Notes: generated from the sequence alone by a model not told the origin. A stretch of DNA of 64,000 nt from DASPSM01 sp963800135 (GCA_963800135.1 CAWCZR010000003.1:930001-994000); one strand, 5' to 3'; numbered from the stretch's first letter, positions 36,795-46,901 are shown. Made by a program: numbers and translations.

Positions 36795-37262
36795 TCAGTC
36801 GTCGGCGGGACGGCGGCGTAACTGCTTGTCGGCCGAACGCTGGCGCTTATCAGTTAAGCGGCGGCGGCGGGAGCCGGCGGTCGGCCGCGTCGCCTTGCGA
36901 CGCTTGGGCTGGACCGCGGCCCGAGCCAGCATCTCCCGCAGTTTGTCGTAGCAATCCTGGATGTTCTTCGGCTGATCGCGGAAGCGTTGGCTGGTGAGCA
37001 GCAAGTCTCCCGCGTCGGTTATGCGGTGCCGGTTCTGCTCGACGAAGCGCGCACGAACGCGCTCATCAATACTGGGCGACTCGAGCACACGCCAGCGCAT
37101 GACGGCCTTGCTGTTGACCTTGTTGACGTTCTGCCCGCCGGGCCCCCCGCTCCGCGCAAAAGTGAACGAGAATTCGGCAAGCGGAATGCGCACCGCCGGC
37201 GGCACGAACAGCACTCGTGCGTCGTCACCAGCATCCCGCGAATCATCCGAACTCGAAAGCAT
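36795..37262 (-). CDS. arfB: Peptidyl-tRNA hydrolase rescuing stalled ribosomes (ArfB/ICT1 type)
   Basis: 155 residues. The RF-1 domain motif SGGPGGQNVNKVNSK holds the catalytic GGQ; the N-terminal PLAEFSFTFARS leads into it and a basic tail (PKRRKATRPTAGSRRRRLTDKRQR) is the part that enters the empty mRNA channel. This is far shorter than RF1/RF2 and lacks the codon-recognition domain, as in ArfB. It releases nascent chains from ribosomes without a stop codon. Stands alone, divergent from the DinB gene. Confidence 0.9.
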   Translation of the reverse strand: MLSSSDDSRDAGDDARVLFVPPAVRIPLAEFSFTFARSGGPGGQNVNKVNSKAVMRWRVLESPSIDERVRARFVEQNRHRITDAGDLLLTSQRFRDQPKNIQDCYDKLREMLARAAVQPKRRKATRPTAGSRRRRLTDKRQRSADKQLRRRPADD

Positions 37263-37387
37263 TCCGGGTTTCCCCTCGCGCGAACGTCGACCACTCGATT
37301 AGATCACTCTATTAAACGGCAGATGCCTCAATTATAGATGAGCCTGGGCGGCGCTCGATCCTCGACCCATTCAGGAAGGTCCACGAC

Positions 37388-37876
37388 ATGTTTGACCGCG
37401 AACTGCGCTTGTACGCCTTGATGAACGGACTCCTGCAAAAACTGCTCGCCGACGTCGACGAGACGCGGTTCCAGCATCCGTTGTGCGAAGGGGGCAACTC
37501 GCCCGCGTGGATCGTCTCCCATCTGGCCATCGTCAACGATTATTGCCTCAAGAACTTCGGCGATCAGCGGATCGCCCCCGCCGAATGGCACAAACGGTTC
37601 CGCCCGGGCGCGATGCCCAAGGACGACACGGCCCCCCTGCCCACCAAGGCCGAGCTGTTCGAGGTGCTCGAAAAGGGCCGCCGCCGCATCTTCGAGACGG
37701 CCGCCAACGTCGACCCGGAAAAGATGGACCAGCCGCAAACCTCGGATTTCTTCAAGGATTCGCCGGTGAAGACCATTGGCGACGTGGTTGCCCACTTGCT
37801 CACGACGCACTTTGCCTTTCACGTCGGTCAGATCTCAGCCTGGCGGCGGCTCGAAGGCAAGTCGCACCTCATTTAA
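37388..37876 (+). CDS. DinB-like four-helix bundle protein
   Basis: 162 residues. The pattern fits the DinB/YfiT family: an N-terminal helix, NSPAWIVSHLAIVNDY with the first metal His, and a C-terminal VAHLLTTHFAFHVGQISAWRRL with the HxxxH-type pair. Members coordinate a metal with three histidines; some are mycothiol- or bacillithiol-dependent transferases. The exact substrate is not inferable. AGGAAGG is well placed before ATG 37388. Confidence 0.82.
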   Translation: MFDRELRLYALMNGLLQKLLADVDETRFQHPLCEGGNSPAWIVSHLAIVNDYCLKNFGDQRIAPAEWHKRFRPGAMPKDDTAPLPTKAELFEVLEKGRRRIFETAANVDPEKMDQPQTSDFFKDSPVKTIGDVVAHLLTTHFAFHVGQISAWRRLEGKSHLI

Positions 37877-38013
37877 GGTCCGACGGACAGTCAGGGACCG
37901 ATCTTTCCTGCATTCGCCGATTTGCTAAACTCCGCGCCCAGCGGACGCGGAGGTTGCGAGTGAGGTTCGCGCGCCCCGCGGAATTGCGGCAAACCACAAG
38001 GACGTGCGGCGCC

Positions 38014-38763
38014 ATGTACTGTTCCGAGTGCGGCAAACCGGCCAGCGGGAAATTCTGTTCCAATTGCGGCACCCCCTTAATGTCTGCCGCAACGGCGGTT
38101 TCTGTAGCGGCGCCGGTCGCCCCGGCAGCAACCACGCCTTCGGTCCCGCCGGCGCCGCACCTGCCGATCTCGGCAGCGATGGCTGTGACGCCGGCCGTCA
38201 ACGTCCCGGTCGCTAGCGCCCCGACGGTCAATCTGCCCGTCGTCAACTGGGACCAGGAGTGGCGCTACGAGGAATTGATGAAGGTGCCCCAGGTGCGGCA
38301 AATCATCGAACGCCACGCCTCGATGGCCCGCACGGCAATCAGCGCCGAGCAATTCTCCAAGTTCGCCGACAAGGTCCTGCAGAATCCGATCCCCTCGGAC
38401 AAGTTTGCCGCCTTTGCCCAGCCGATCTTCGACAGTTTTGGGATTAAGACTGGCAAAGATCGTACGGTCGTTGTCGACGCGCCGATCGGTCGCGTGATGT
38501 TGCGCGTGCTCTGCTCGCTGGCCCGCCACGGACAGTCGCTGCGAGGCGTCCAGCAAGGACCGGACGGCTGCAGCTTTACGGCAGTGCTGCCTTCGGACCC
38601 AATGTCCCTCGAAGGGGAAGTGTCCGTCATCGTGCGTCGCCGCGAAACGCGTTCGACCGAGCTGACGGCTGCCATGAAGATCACCGGCCAGCTCTACGAT
38701 TGGGGCAAGTGCCGCCGAGCCGTCGACGCCTTCTTTGCGGACATGCAAGTCGACCCCGCTTAA
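38014..38763 (+). CDS. Zinc-ribbon protein of unknown function
   Basis: 249 residues. The N-terminus MYCSECGKPASGKFCSNCG is a zinc ribbon with two CxxC knuckles. A long Ala/Pro/Val linker (residues 24-75) follows, then a soluble domain beginning WDQEWRYEELMKVPQVRQIIERHASM and ending in a mixed alpha/beta part (GCSFTAVLPSDPMSLEGEVSVIVRRR). I do not recognise the C-terminal domain. Zinc-ribbon-plus-linker proteins are common in planctomycetes. ATG 38014 is the first codon that keeps the ribbon. Confidence 0.75.
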   Translation: MYCSECGKPASGKFCSNCGTPLMSAATAVSVAAPVAPAATTPSVPPAPHLPISAAMAVTPAVNVPVASAPTVNLPVVNWDQEWRYEELMKVPQVRQIIERHASMARTAISAEQFSKFADKVLQNPIPSDKFAAFAQPIFDSFGIKTGKDRTVVVDAPIGRVMLRVLCSLARHGQSLRGVQQGPDGCSFTAVLPSDPMSLEGEVSVIVRRRETRSTELTAAMKITGQLYDWGKCRRAVDAFFADMQVDPA

Positions 38764-39039
38764 TTGGGGATCGCCGCCGGCCCTCTTGCCCCTGGCAGGT
38801 TGAATGGTGCCGCCCGCCTCCAAAGCGTAAGCTCGGTGTGCCCGTGCGCCGCGCGGTGAGTCTATCGCTCAATGGCGGGGTGGCTGGGGTCGGCGTCCTC
38901 GCCGCCCTCAGTGCGCCAACCGACTTGGGGCTCGCTGGCGGCTCGACCCCAGCCACCCAAGCCTGCGGTTTTTGCGGTAGAGGGACCACATCTGTTGCCC
39001 CGTGGCTCACCCGAACGCGCTTCCGAGAGGACCACTTCC

Positions 39040-40633
39040 ATGTCGCAACGAATCAATCGCCGGACCGCGCTCGTCCGCTGCGCAGCTGGCCTCCGCCGGC
39101 GCTGCCCGGACTTTGCTGCCGCACACAGTCGCCGGCACCCAAACGTCCGCGTCGATGTCCGTGAACGTGTTGCTCGACGAGCCGACCGGCTGGATCAAGC
39201 CGGCGCTCTACGGCCAGTTCACCGAGCACATCGGCGGCGTGGTTTACGACGGCATCTGGGTCGGGCCGAACTCCAAGGTGCCGAACATCGACGGCATTCG
39301 CCGCGCGCTGGTCGAGCATGTCCGGCGGTTGGGAAAAATCGTGATCCGCTGGCCGGGCGGCTGCTTCGCCGACGCCTACGATTGGCGCGACGGGATTGGT
39401 CCGCCGGAAAAGCGCCCTCGCCGCTTCGGCCGTTGGGAGGAAGTCACCGAGTCGAACCAGTTCGGCACGCACGAGTTCATCAAGTTCTGTCGGTTGTGCG
39501 GCGCGGAGCCGTATCTGGCCGGCAACGTGGGCACGGGGACGCCCGAGCAGTTTCAACGTTGGGTCGAATACTGCAACGCCCCGGCCGGCTCGACGTCGCT
39601 CGCCGACGAGCGCGTGGCCAACGGCGACCACGATCCGTTTCGCGTCCACTATTGGGGTGTCGGCAACGAGAGCTGGGGCTGCGGCGGCAAGTTCACGCCG
39701 GAGGATTATTGCACGCAATATCGCCGCTTCACTGAATGGCTGCCCGGCTACGGCGTGCCGCTCTACCTCATCGCTTCGGGGCCGAACGGCAACGACCTCG
39801 ACTGGACGCGGCGGTTCTTCAAAAAGTGGAAAGATTACGCCCGCGCGCCGCTCTCCGGCTGGGCCGCACACTACTACTGCGGCACGACCGGTCACGCGCT
39901 CAAGTTCACGCTCGACCAATGGTACGAAATGCTGGAGAAGGCCAACCGCATGGAGCGTTTGATCGTCGACCAGTGGGCGGCGATGGGCGAATTCGATCGG
40001 AACCACAAGGTCAAGCTGCTGATCGACGAATGGGGCTGCTGGCATCCAAAAGGCACGGAGCTCAACCCGCACCACTTGTTCGAGCAGAAGTCGTGCCTCC
40101 GCGACGCTCTCTGCGCCGCGCTCACGCTCGACACGTTCAATCGCCACGCCGAGAAGATCGACATGGCCAACGTGGCCCAGCTGGTGAACAACATTCACAC
40201 GCTGTTCCACGCCGACGGCGATAAATTCGTCGCCACGCCGAACTTCTACGTCTTCGAGATGTACCGTCCCCACCAGGACACGCGCGGCGTGCGGCTGGAC
40301 GTGCAGGCTCCCACCGTGACGTTCAAAGCCAAGGGGCCGCAGCAGATTTTCCGCGTGGCGGGCTCGGCATCGCGGGCAGACCGCAAGTTGACCGTCACGC
40401 TCGTCCACACCCACGCGAGCGAACCGGCCGAGGTCTCGTTCTCGATCCGCGGCGGCTCGGCCGATCACGTGGACCACACAGTGCTGACGCATAAATCGCT
40501 TAACGCATACAACACATTCGAGAAGCCCGACGAGCTGGTGCCGAAAACGTCGGGCACCTCGTATCACGGCTCGACGTTCACGTGCGTACTACCGCCGGCG
40601 TCGGTGAACCGATTCGACGTTGCGATTGCCTGA
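39040..40633 (+). CDS. Alpha-L-arabinofuranosidase, GH51, Tat-exported (one frame change)
   Basis: About 530 residues after repair. The N-terminus INRRTALV is a twin-arginine signal; the frame changes near 39068-39078 within the signal peptide and continues SSAAQLASAGAARTLLPH. The TIM barrel shows LYGQFTEHIGGVVYDGIWVG, WPGGCFADAYDWRDGIGP, acid/base Glu210 in GVGNESWG and nucleophile Glu330 in LIDEWGCW, the standard GH51 pair. Removes terminal arabinofuranose from arabinan or arabinoxylan outside the cytoplasm. ATG 39040 has GAGAGG upstream. No other carbohydrate-utilisation gene adjoins. Confidence 0.9.
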
Positions 40634-40678
40634 CGACGCCCGAAGAGCGGATCCGCTTCGACCCAGTAGAGACGAGCC

Positions 40679-41350
40679 GTGACCAGCCTGACCGTCGAGA
40701 ATTACCTCAAGGCGATCCTGCAGATCTCACTCGAGAGCGGCAGCACATCGGTCTCGACCGGTGAAGTCGCCGCCGCGCTCGGCGTGCTGCCGGGAACTGT
40801 CACCAGCATGCTCAAGACGCTGGACGAGGGGAAGCTCGCCAAGTACACGCCCTACGAGGGGGTCGTTCTCACCGCCGCGGGTCGAAAGGCAGCAATGCGG
40901 ATCCTGCGCCGGCATCGCCTCATCGAGCTGTTCCTGGTGAAAACGCTCGATCTGCCGTGGGACGAAGTCCACGGCGAAGCCGAAAATATGGAGCACGCGG
41001 TCAGCGACCAACTCATCAATCGGATTGACGAGTTCCTCGGACGCCCACAGTACGATCCGCACGGCGATCCGATTCCCACGGCCGATTGCAAGCTGCCGGC
41101 CGAACGTCAGACGGCCACTCCACTCACCGAATGTGCGGCGGCAGCGCGGATCAAGATCGGGCGCGTGATCAACCAGGCGCCGGAGTTCCTCCGCTTTCTC
41201 TCGGCTTCCGGCATTGCGGTCGGAAGCGTCGCCACGGTCGTGTCGAACGCGCCCGAGGCTGGAATCGTGCGTCTCGATCTCGGGCGACGCACGGTCGACC
41301 TCGGTTATTCGGCCGCCGAACAGTTGCTGGTCGAGCCCGTCAAGCGCTGA
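40679..41350 (+). CDS. DtxR/MntR-family metal-dependent repressor
   Basis: 223 residues. Winged helix at the N-terminus (TVENYLKAILQISLESGSTSVSTGEVAAALGV, LPGTVTSMLKTL), then the dimerisation and metal-binding domain with ILRRHRLIELFL, DEVHGEAENMEHAVSDQL and PYDPHGDPIP-type block QYDPHGDPIP. A C-terminal SH3-like FeoA domain (AAARIKIGRVINQAPEFLRFL to LLVEP) makes it the long, DtxR-like version. Binds Fe or Mn and represses uptake genes. GTG 40679 is used, 45 bp after GH51. A perfect 18-bp palindrome lies 78 bp after its stop. Confidence 0.93.
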   Translation: MTSLTVENYLKAILQISLESGSTSVSTGEVAAALGVLPGTVTSMLKTLDEGKLAKYTPYEGVVLTAAGRKAAMRILRRHRLIELFLVKTLDLPWDEVHGEAENMEHAVSDQLINRIDEFLGRPQYDPHGDPIPTADCKLPAERQTATPLTECAAAARIKIGRVINQAPEFLRFLSASGIAVGSVATVVSNAPEAGIVRLDLGRRTVDLGYSAAEQLLVEPVKR

Positions 41351-41407
41351 CCTGCTGCGCCAGGCGGTCGAATTCGAGCGCACCTGTTCCCCGATTCCCG
41401 GTTGGAC

Positions 41408-41445
41408 TTGACAATTCGCGCGCCGAGATTTTGATTAATCAAAAT
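41408..41445. promoter_or_regulatory. 18-bp perfect palindrome with an overlapping promoter-like -35
   Basis: ATTTTGATTAATCAAAAT (41428-41445) equals its own reverse complement. TTGACA at 41408-41413 lies just before it, and the palindrome would cover the spacer and -10 region of such a promoter. It sits in an A/T-rich island upstream of the DUF1559 gene and downstream of the DtxR-type gene, so it is a candidate operator. Confidence 0.5.
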
Positions 41446-41503
41446 TAAAGATTTGATTTATGATGTTTGTCACATTTGGAAATATGAAAAATGAGAGGTG
41501 GGC

Positions 41504-42606
41504 ATGGACAGACTCGGCGTTCGACACAGTTCGCGCGGCGGTTTTACGCTGATCGAGCTGCTCGTGGTGATTGCGATCATCGGAATTCTGGCGGGCCTGC
41601 TGTTGCCGGCGGTGCAGGCGGCCCGCGAATCGGCGCGGCGAATCCAGTGCGTCAACAACCTCAAGCAAATCGGCCTAGCGCTCCATCACTACGCGGACGC
41701 CAATCTCTGCTTTCCGCCCTCGTACGTTCAAGGAGTCGCGAGCGCGACCGGAGTCTCTTATGGCATCAAAGTCCCCGATTTGGGCTATAACAACGTGAAC
41801 GGATGGGGGTGGGGCGTCCTGATTCTGCCCTACCTCGAACAGGGCAACCTCCTTCAGAAATTCAGAATCAACCTCCCGTGCTGGGCGACGGAAAATGCGA
41901 CCGCCGTCCAGACCCAAGTCTCGGTGTACCTCTGCCCTTCGTCGTCGAAGCCTGGCGCCTTCGACCCGTTCGCGCTGCAACAGTACACGGCTGGCACTAA
42001 CGAAGACCCTCTGAGCCCGGCTCCGTACGACCCCCCGATCTTATTTTCGCACGGCCACTACGCGCTCAACGCGGGTCAAAACGGGCCTTGGAATCGCACC
42101 AGCGCGTATTCCATCGATTTCACGATTCCGGAACCCGTCACAGTTGGCTCCCAAGTCGAATTTGACATTATCAACGGGCCGTTTTACCGGAATTCCCATA
42201 CGCGCCGCGCGACGTCACCGATGGCTTGTCGCAGACCGTCTTCGCCGGAGAAGCAGACCCCATCCTATGCAACAAGACCTGGGTCGGCGTCGTTCCCTGG
42301 AGCATTATTCCGCCGCAGGTCCCGCCCATCGGGATCGGCGACACCAATAGCGGGGGTTGCCTGGTCGGCGTCCACAGCGGCCCCGACGTCCACGACCATC
42401 CAAACATCATCATCCACGCTCCCGACAATCCCTTCGGGCATACGGACGAGATGTACTCGGAGCATGCCGGTCAAACTGGCGGCAATGTCCTGTTTGGGGA
42501 CGGCTCGGTGCGGTTCGTCAGCGCCTTCATTGACCCCGACACGTGGTGGTTTCTGTCGACGATGAACGGCGGCGACACGCCGGACTTGTCGACCTTGGAG
42601 GAGTGA
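41504..42606 (+). CDS. DUF1559 (SBP_bac_10-like) prepilin-type secreted protein (one frame change)
   Basis: About 367 residues after repair. The N-terminus RGGFTLIELLVVIAIIGILAGLLLPAVQAARESARR is a type IV prepilin-like class III signal cleaved before Phe, with Glu5. CVNNLKQIGLALHHYADA and the C-terminal NVLFGDGSVRFVS (H-x9-D-G class) are diagnostic of DUF1559, a family strongly expanded in planctomycetes. The frame changes once near 42203-42208 (SHTR / RDVTDGLSQTVFAGE), one base missing. ATG 41504 has GAGAGG upstream. Probably part of a pseudopilus or surface structure; individual roles of these proteins are unknown. Confidence 0.9.
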
Positions 42607-42639
42607 CTCGTGCTCCGTCCATCGCTATCTGACAGGTCT

Positions 42640-42720
42640 GGGTGCCGAGCCCACGGCTCGGCGTGGGCATGTTTTCCGCTGCGAATCGCATGCCCACCGA
42701 AACCGATGGGCATGGCACCC
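42640..42720. repeat. Dispersed hairpin repeat, family A (complete copy)
   Basis: Starts GGGTGCCGAGCCCACGGC and ends GATGGGCATGGCACCC, so the outer ends are inverted repeats; an inner GTGGGCATG / CATGCCCAC pair adds a second stem. About 80 bp, in the gap after the DUF1559 gene. Confidence 0.8.
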
Positions 42721-42805
42721 GACATTTAGCGGTAGACGCAGCACTCGCGCCCGCGAATTCCGGTTCGCCGCCGAAATCGGAGCGGCCGGCAAGGGAGTTG
42801 AGAAC

Positions 42806-43153
42806 ATGGCCGACGAAAAAAACGTGAGAAGAGCGGCTGTTGCGGCGACTGGCGTTGGCGCGCTGCTGCTGGGGACCTGGTTCGCCTATTGGGGCAAGCC
42901 GCCGCAGATCGGGGCGGACAAAGAGGCTATCCAGACCGTCGACGCGCTCTTTACGGCTTTTACCTCCCGAAATCCGGCACGACTGGCGCAATGCGAGGAG
43001 CGCCTGCACGCGCTCAGAGATGCCGGAGAATTGCCGCCCAACGCCGCCGCCTACCTCGACGGCCTAATCAAGACCGCGCGTGGAGGCAATTGGCAAGGAG
43101 CGGCACAGAAACTTTTCAACTTCATGAAGGCGCAGCGTCGTGAAGGCGCCTAG
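42806..43153 (+). CDS. Small membrane-anchored protein of unknown function
   Basis: 115 residues. One helix near the N-terminus (AAVAATGVGALLLGTWFAYW) anchors a soluble helical domain (KEAIQTVDALFTAFTSRNPARLAQCEERLHAL, LPPNAAAYLDGLIKTA, QGAAQKLFNFMKAQR). No family recognised. It lies between the DUF1559 gene and the amidohydrolase and may be co-transcribed with DUF1559. AAGGGAGTTG precedes ATG 42806. Confidence 0.65.
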   Translation: MADEKNVRRAAVAATGVGALLLGTWFAYWGKPPQIGADKEAIQTVDALFTAFTSRNPARLAQCEERLHALRDAGELPPNAAAYLDGLIKTARGGNWQGAAQKLFNFMKAQRREGA

Positions 43154-43171
43154 AGCGGTTCAATATCTTCC

Positions 43172-44140
43172 TCAGGTCGCACTGCCGCTGGGGAGCTTGA
43201 ACAGCCGCTCGGCATTCGTATGCCCGATCTTTTCGCGGTCGGCCGGACTGATCGGTGCTTCGTTCAGAAACGCGACGGCCTCCTTGGAGTCGGCGAACGG
43301 GTAGTCGACCGAAAAGAGGATGTGGTCGACGCCGAACACCGACAGCGCGCACTGCAGCGGTGGAACAGTCGTGTAGCCGCAGGTGGTCAGATGCACGTGC
43401 TCGCGGATCGTGTCGGCGATCGATGGTCGGCCGACGCGCAGGCGGCTCATGGCGAAATCGGCTCGCATCAGCGAGAACGGCAGGTTCTCACCCATGTGGC
43501 CGACGACGACTTGCAGCCGCGGGTGCCGGTCGAACACTCCGCCCAAGACCATCCGCAGCACATGCAGGCCCGTTTCGGCATGCCAGCCCCACCCGGCCGA
43601 GCCGAGCGCCACGGCCGTTATCGGCTCCAGACCGCTGAAATAGATGTCCGCGACGCCTTTCGGCGGGTAGGTCGGGTGCAGGTAGATCGGCACTCCGAGC
43701 CGTTCGATCGCCGCCAGCAGCGGCTCGAATTCGGGCGCGTCGAGGAAGCGCCCCAGAGTGTGCCCGTTGATGATGACCCCGCAGAAGCCGAGTTCTTCGA
43801 CGGCTCGACGGGATTCCGCGGCAGCCGCTGCCGGATCAGGCGTCGGCACACTCGCCAGCGCATTGAACCGCGTCGGATGAGCCCTCATGGCCGCGGCCGC
43901 GTAGTCGTTGAACTTCCGCGCGAGCGAGACGGCTTCGGCCGCACCGACTTGCTGCGAACCCGGCGTGACTGCCGAGAGCACTTGGACGTCGATCCCCGCG
44001 GCATCCATGGCTTTGAGCCGTCCGTCGCCGACGTCGGCGAGCGCGTCGACGATGAACTGCGGCGGGTTAAGAATGCCTCCAAAAACGACGCCGACGTCCT
44101 CGGCCGGCAGCATGTGCTCCTCGAGCGCGATCAGCCTCAT
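43172..44140 (-). CDS. Metal-dependent amidohydrolase (ACMSD-like, amidohydrolase_2)
   Basis: 322 residues. N-terminal LIALEEHMLP replaces the usual D-x-H-x-H, so only one metal His (EEH) is obvious. The barrel continues with IYLHPTYPPKG (metal His), VVVGHMGENLPF (His) and ILFSVDYPFAD (metal Asp), as in 2-amino-3-carboxymuconate semialdehyde decarboxylase and gamma-resorcylate decarboxylase relatives. It may decarboxylate or hydrolyse an aromatic or related compound. ATG 44140 has AAAAGGAG at ideal spacing. It is 25 bp downstream of the GTPase gene on the same strand. Confidence 0.85.
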   Translation of the reverse strand: MRLIALEEHMLPAEDVGVVFGGILNPPQFIVDALADVGDGRLKAMDAAGIDVQVLSAVTPGSQQVGAAEAVSLARKFNDYAAAAMRAHPTRFNALASVPTPDPAAAAAESRRAVEELGFCGVIINGHTLGRFLDAPEFEPLLAAIERLGVPIYLHPTYPPKGVADIYFSGLEPITAVALGSAGWGWHAETGLHVLRMVLGGVFDRHPRLQVVVGHMGENLPFSLMRADFAMSRLRVGRPSIADTIREHVHLTTCGYTTVPPLQCALSVFGVDHILFSVDYPFADSKEAVAFLNEAPISPADREKIGHTNAERLFKLPSGSAT

Positions 44141-44165
44141 GGTTGACTCCTTTTGTAGAGAGGGT

Positions 44166-45729
44166 TCACGGCTTGGATGACGGTGGCAAAACGCGTTCCT
44201 CGATCCAGCCCCGGACGACTTCCATTCCAAACCGCTGCAGCTGTTTCAGCAGCGTCTTGATCCGGTCGCGGTCGAGATCCTGCTCATAGGCCCGCAACAG
44301 TGCGCCCGACTGGGCCTCGCCCAGGATCGAAATCAACGCCGGCATGAGTTCTTCCAGAATGCCCCACGCGCGGTCCTTCGCTACGTCGGAGCAGACCGGG
44401 ACCACGGTCGCCAGCGAGCTGCCGAACAGCTCGCGAACGTAGGCGACAGCGTCGTGCATCGCCTGCTCTTTGGGCCGCGTCGGTTCCCGCCATTCGTAGG
44501 GGGGCGTCCATTCCAGCACCGGCCGCAGCAAGTCGACGTGCGTGACGACGCCCAGCATCGGCGGCCGCTTGAGCTGCGGCTGCGACTGGTACCACGCGGC
44601 CACGTCGCCCAGCGTGCGGCGGTCTGCCTCGCGGGCGGGCGAGTGTCCGTCCATTACCACCAGCACGGCGTGCGATTCGCGCAAGGCCTCGCGGATCTCG
44701 TCCAATTGCTCCGCAGAGGCGCCGGCTTCGCCATATCCGGGCGTGTCCAACAAGGTGACGCGAACCGGCGGAGTGCCGAAGCTCGCTTGGTAACGATGAA
44801 CCTCGCGCGTTTTCGGCAGCAGGTCGACGGCCGCCTGATGCACGCCGGTGAGCGCGTTGATCAGACTCGATTTGCCCGAGCTGACTTGTCCGACCAGAGC
44901 CACGTTCACCGTCTGCGCCGGATGGAGCGAGCGACTCTTTCTCCCCCTGCTCCGCGGGATGTCCCGCCCCGGACTGAAAATGCCGGCGGTACGCGTCGGC
45001 CCCGCCGCGGAGCCGGCCGCTGTTCATCTCGATCAGGTAAAAGCCCATCTCCCGGATGAAGCGCAAATAGATGACCGCCAGCACTTCGGTCTGCAACTCG
45101 GTCGTGATCGGGTCGGCCGTCATCCGCGAGGTCCATAACCGGGCGATGTTGGCCGGGTTCATCAGGATCGAGGCGGCCCAGGTCGTGTTCTGGATGCGGC
45201 GAATCCACTTGGGAGCGTGCTGCAACGACTGCCACTGCCTGATCGACAAGAGGCGGCTGCCCGGCAGCGAAGTCAGCAGCCACTGCTCCATGTCGTCGAG
45301 GGCCAACCGCACGGCGGCCAGCACTTCGGGCACGGTCAACGACGAAAACGGGTCGGCGGCGTCGGGGAAATAATTCCGCGCAAGCGCCGTCGCCAGCTTT
45401 TGTGCCTGCTGACGATAAAAGTCGGGATCGGTGAGCTGCGCGGGCGTGAGCTGATCGACCTGTTGTTGAAACTCCCGGACGATCAGCGCGCCCTGCTCGT
45501 CTCGCGGAGTCCAATGCGGCGCGATCGGAACCGCGTGCCCCAGCCGCAGAGGATGTCCCGCCCGCCAGAACTGCCCGACCAGCCAGGCCGAGATCCAAAA
45601 GACGGGCGCGACCCACCACGCCTTGCGCAACAGGCCCGTCTCCCAGAGGGCGAAGCCGCCGAGCACGCCGTAAATCACCACCGGCAGGAAGACGAGCAGG
45701 CCGATGACCGCCGAACGCCGCGAAATCAC
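44166..45729 (-). CDS. Membrane-anchored GTPase, second of a coupled pair (one frame change)
   Basis: About 520 residues after repair. Two N-terminal membrane helices (AVIGLLVFLPVVIYGVLGGF, WWVAPVFWISAWLVGQF) lead into a helical region of about 220 residues. A GTPase domain follows with G1 GQVSSGKSS, G3 LDTPGYG and G4 VVTHVDLL, close to the Era/YeeP-like and dynamin-related clade. The frame changes near 44938-44945, in a G5 run just before the GTPase domain; one extra base. Its GTG start overlaps the stop of the upstream GTPase (GTGA), so the two are translated together. Function of the pair is unknown; membrane-linked GTPases of this type often act in membrane remodelling or stress. Confidence 0.82.
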
Positions 45730-46901
45730 GCGTGGGTCTCCGACATCGTGGTCTTCCAGAGAGCGACGCCTTTGCGCAATTGCGACTGATACATTTCGCG
45801 CAACTCGCTGGCGTCAGGCACGTGACCTTTGCGGACCTCCAAAAAGTACCAGTTCCAGACCCAGCCCGAGGCGTACATGAAGGCGAACGCCGCGGCCGCG
45901 TTGGCCGCCATTCCCACCCAGGGAATGAATTTCAACAGCTCGCGGAGCCCCATCCGCACCGCCAATCGCCCTCCCATCGCGACGGTGACGTGCGCGAGCG
46001 CGGCTGCGTCGAGGTGCTGCTGATTGACGCGGGCCAACCGATGGGCGAGGTGCGACTGAATGGCCATCACCACGGGCAAATCAATCCAAGGAACGGGAAC
46101 CGCGGCAGCCGAGGCGGCCAACACGCTGTGCGCCAAAATGATCGGCAGCGACCGCTCGTGTTGAATCTCGAGCAGCGCCTCGCGCAGTTGATCCATCTGC
46201 AGCAGCGTTTGGCGATAGGCGCTCGGCAACAGGTCGAGGATCGCTGTCTTCAGCCGCGGGCCGCCAAACTCCGGCGTGGCGAAGCCTTCGTCGGCCGGCG
46301 TCAGATCGACGGGGACGGCTCGATCGAACAGCCCGTCGAAGCGATCGTACTGCGCCTGGAGACAGCGGCGCAGGTCCTCACCGACGGAAGCAGGCAGCGG
46401 CCGCGGCGACGAGTCGAACGGATCCGGGTCGGGATGTTGCTGCCCCGCGTAGGCGTCGTGCAGACAGGTGACGGCCAACAGCACGGGGCGCTCGGCATTG
46501 GCTTTGCGGATTTGCTTGAGCGGTTGCACGACCTCCTCGGTGGCTTGGTCCGTGGCGCGAACGGTCACGATCAAGAGGTGCGTGCGCGTATCGAATTGCG
46601 CGAGATCTTCGCTCGCGTCGTAGCCCGCCTCGCCCAGCCCGCGCGTGTCGAGAAACTGCACGACGGGGACGTCAGCGTCGGGGAAGCTGAAGAGCCGCGA
46701 GTGTCGCGTCTGCGGCCGAAATCCCCGGCCGATTTCCGCGTCGGCCGCCCCGGTGAGGTAACGGACGATCGAAGTCTTTCCACTTCCCGTCTTGCCGAGC
46801 AGCCACAAGCAAGGAATCGGGGCGTTGGCCAGCAGGTCGGAACGCCGGCGCAGGAACTCGTCCTTGCGCTCCGGTCCGAAGAACTTCCAGGGATTCCACA
46901 T
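45726..46901 (-). CDS. GTPase with C-terminal membrane segment, first of a coupled pair
   Basis: 391 residues. GTPase domain at the N-terminus: G1 LLGKTGSGKTS, G3 QFLDTRGLGEAG and G4-like VTCLHD. The C-terminal part has hydrophobic helices (LPIILAHSVLAASAAAVPVPW, FIPWVGMAANAAAAFAFMYASG) typical of the DUF697-type tail seen in YcjF-like GTPases. The stop overlaps the GTG start of the next GTPase. The two proteins share topology in mirror order: here GTPase then membrane, next membrane then GTPase, which suggests a heteromeric complex at the membrane. Confidence 0.82.
   Translation of the reverse strand: MWNPWKFFGPERKDEFLRRRSDLLANAPIPCLWLLGKTGSGKTSIVRYLTGAADAEIGRGFRPQTRHSRLFSFPDADVPVVQFLDTRGLGEAGYDASEDLAQFDTRTHLLIVTVRATDQATEEVVQPLKQIRKANAERPVLLAVTCLHDAYAGQQHPDPDPFDSSPRPLPASVGEDLRRCLQAQYDRFDGLFDRAVPVDLTPADEGFATPEFGGPRLKTAILDLLPSAYRQTLLQMDQLREALLEIQHERSLPIILAHSVLAASAAAVPVPWIDLPVVMAIQSHLAHRLARVNQQHLDAAALAHVTVAMGGRLAVRMGLRELLKFIPWVGMAANAAAAFAFMYASGWVWNWYFLEVRKGHVPDASELREMYQSQLRKGVALWKTTMSETHA

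Noticed and set aside
39053..40567. 504-codon minus-strand frame
   Set aside because: Antisense to the GH51 gene, whose catalytic residues are in place.
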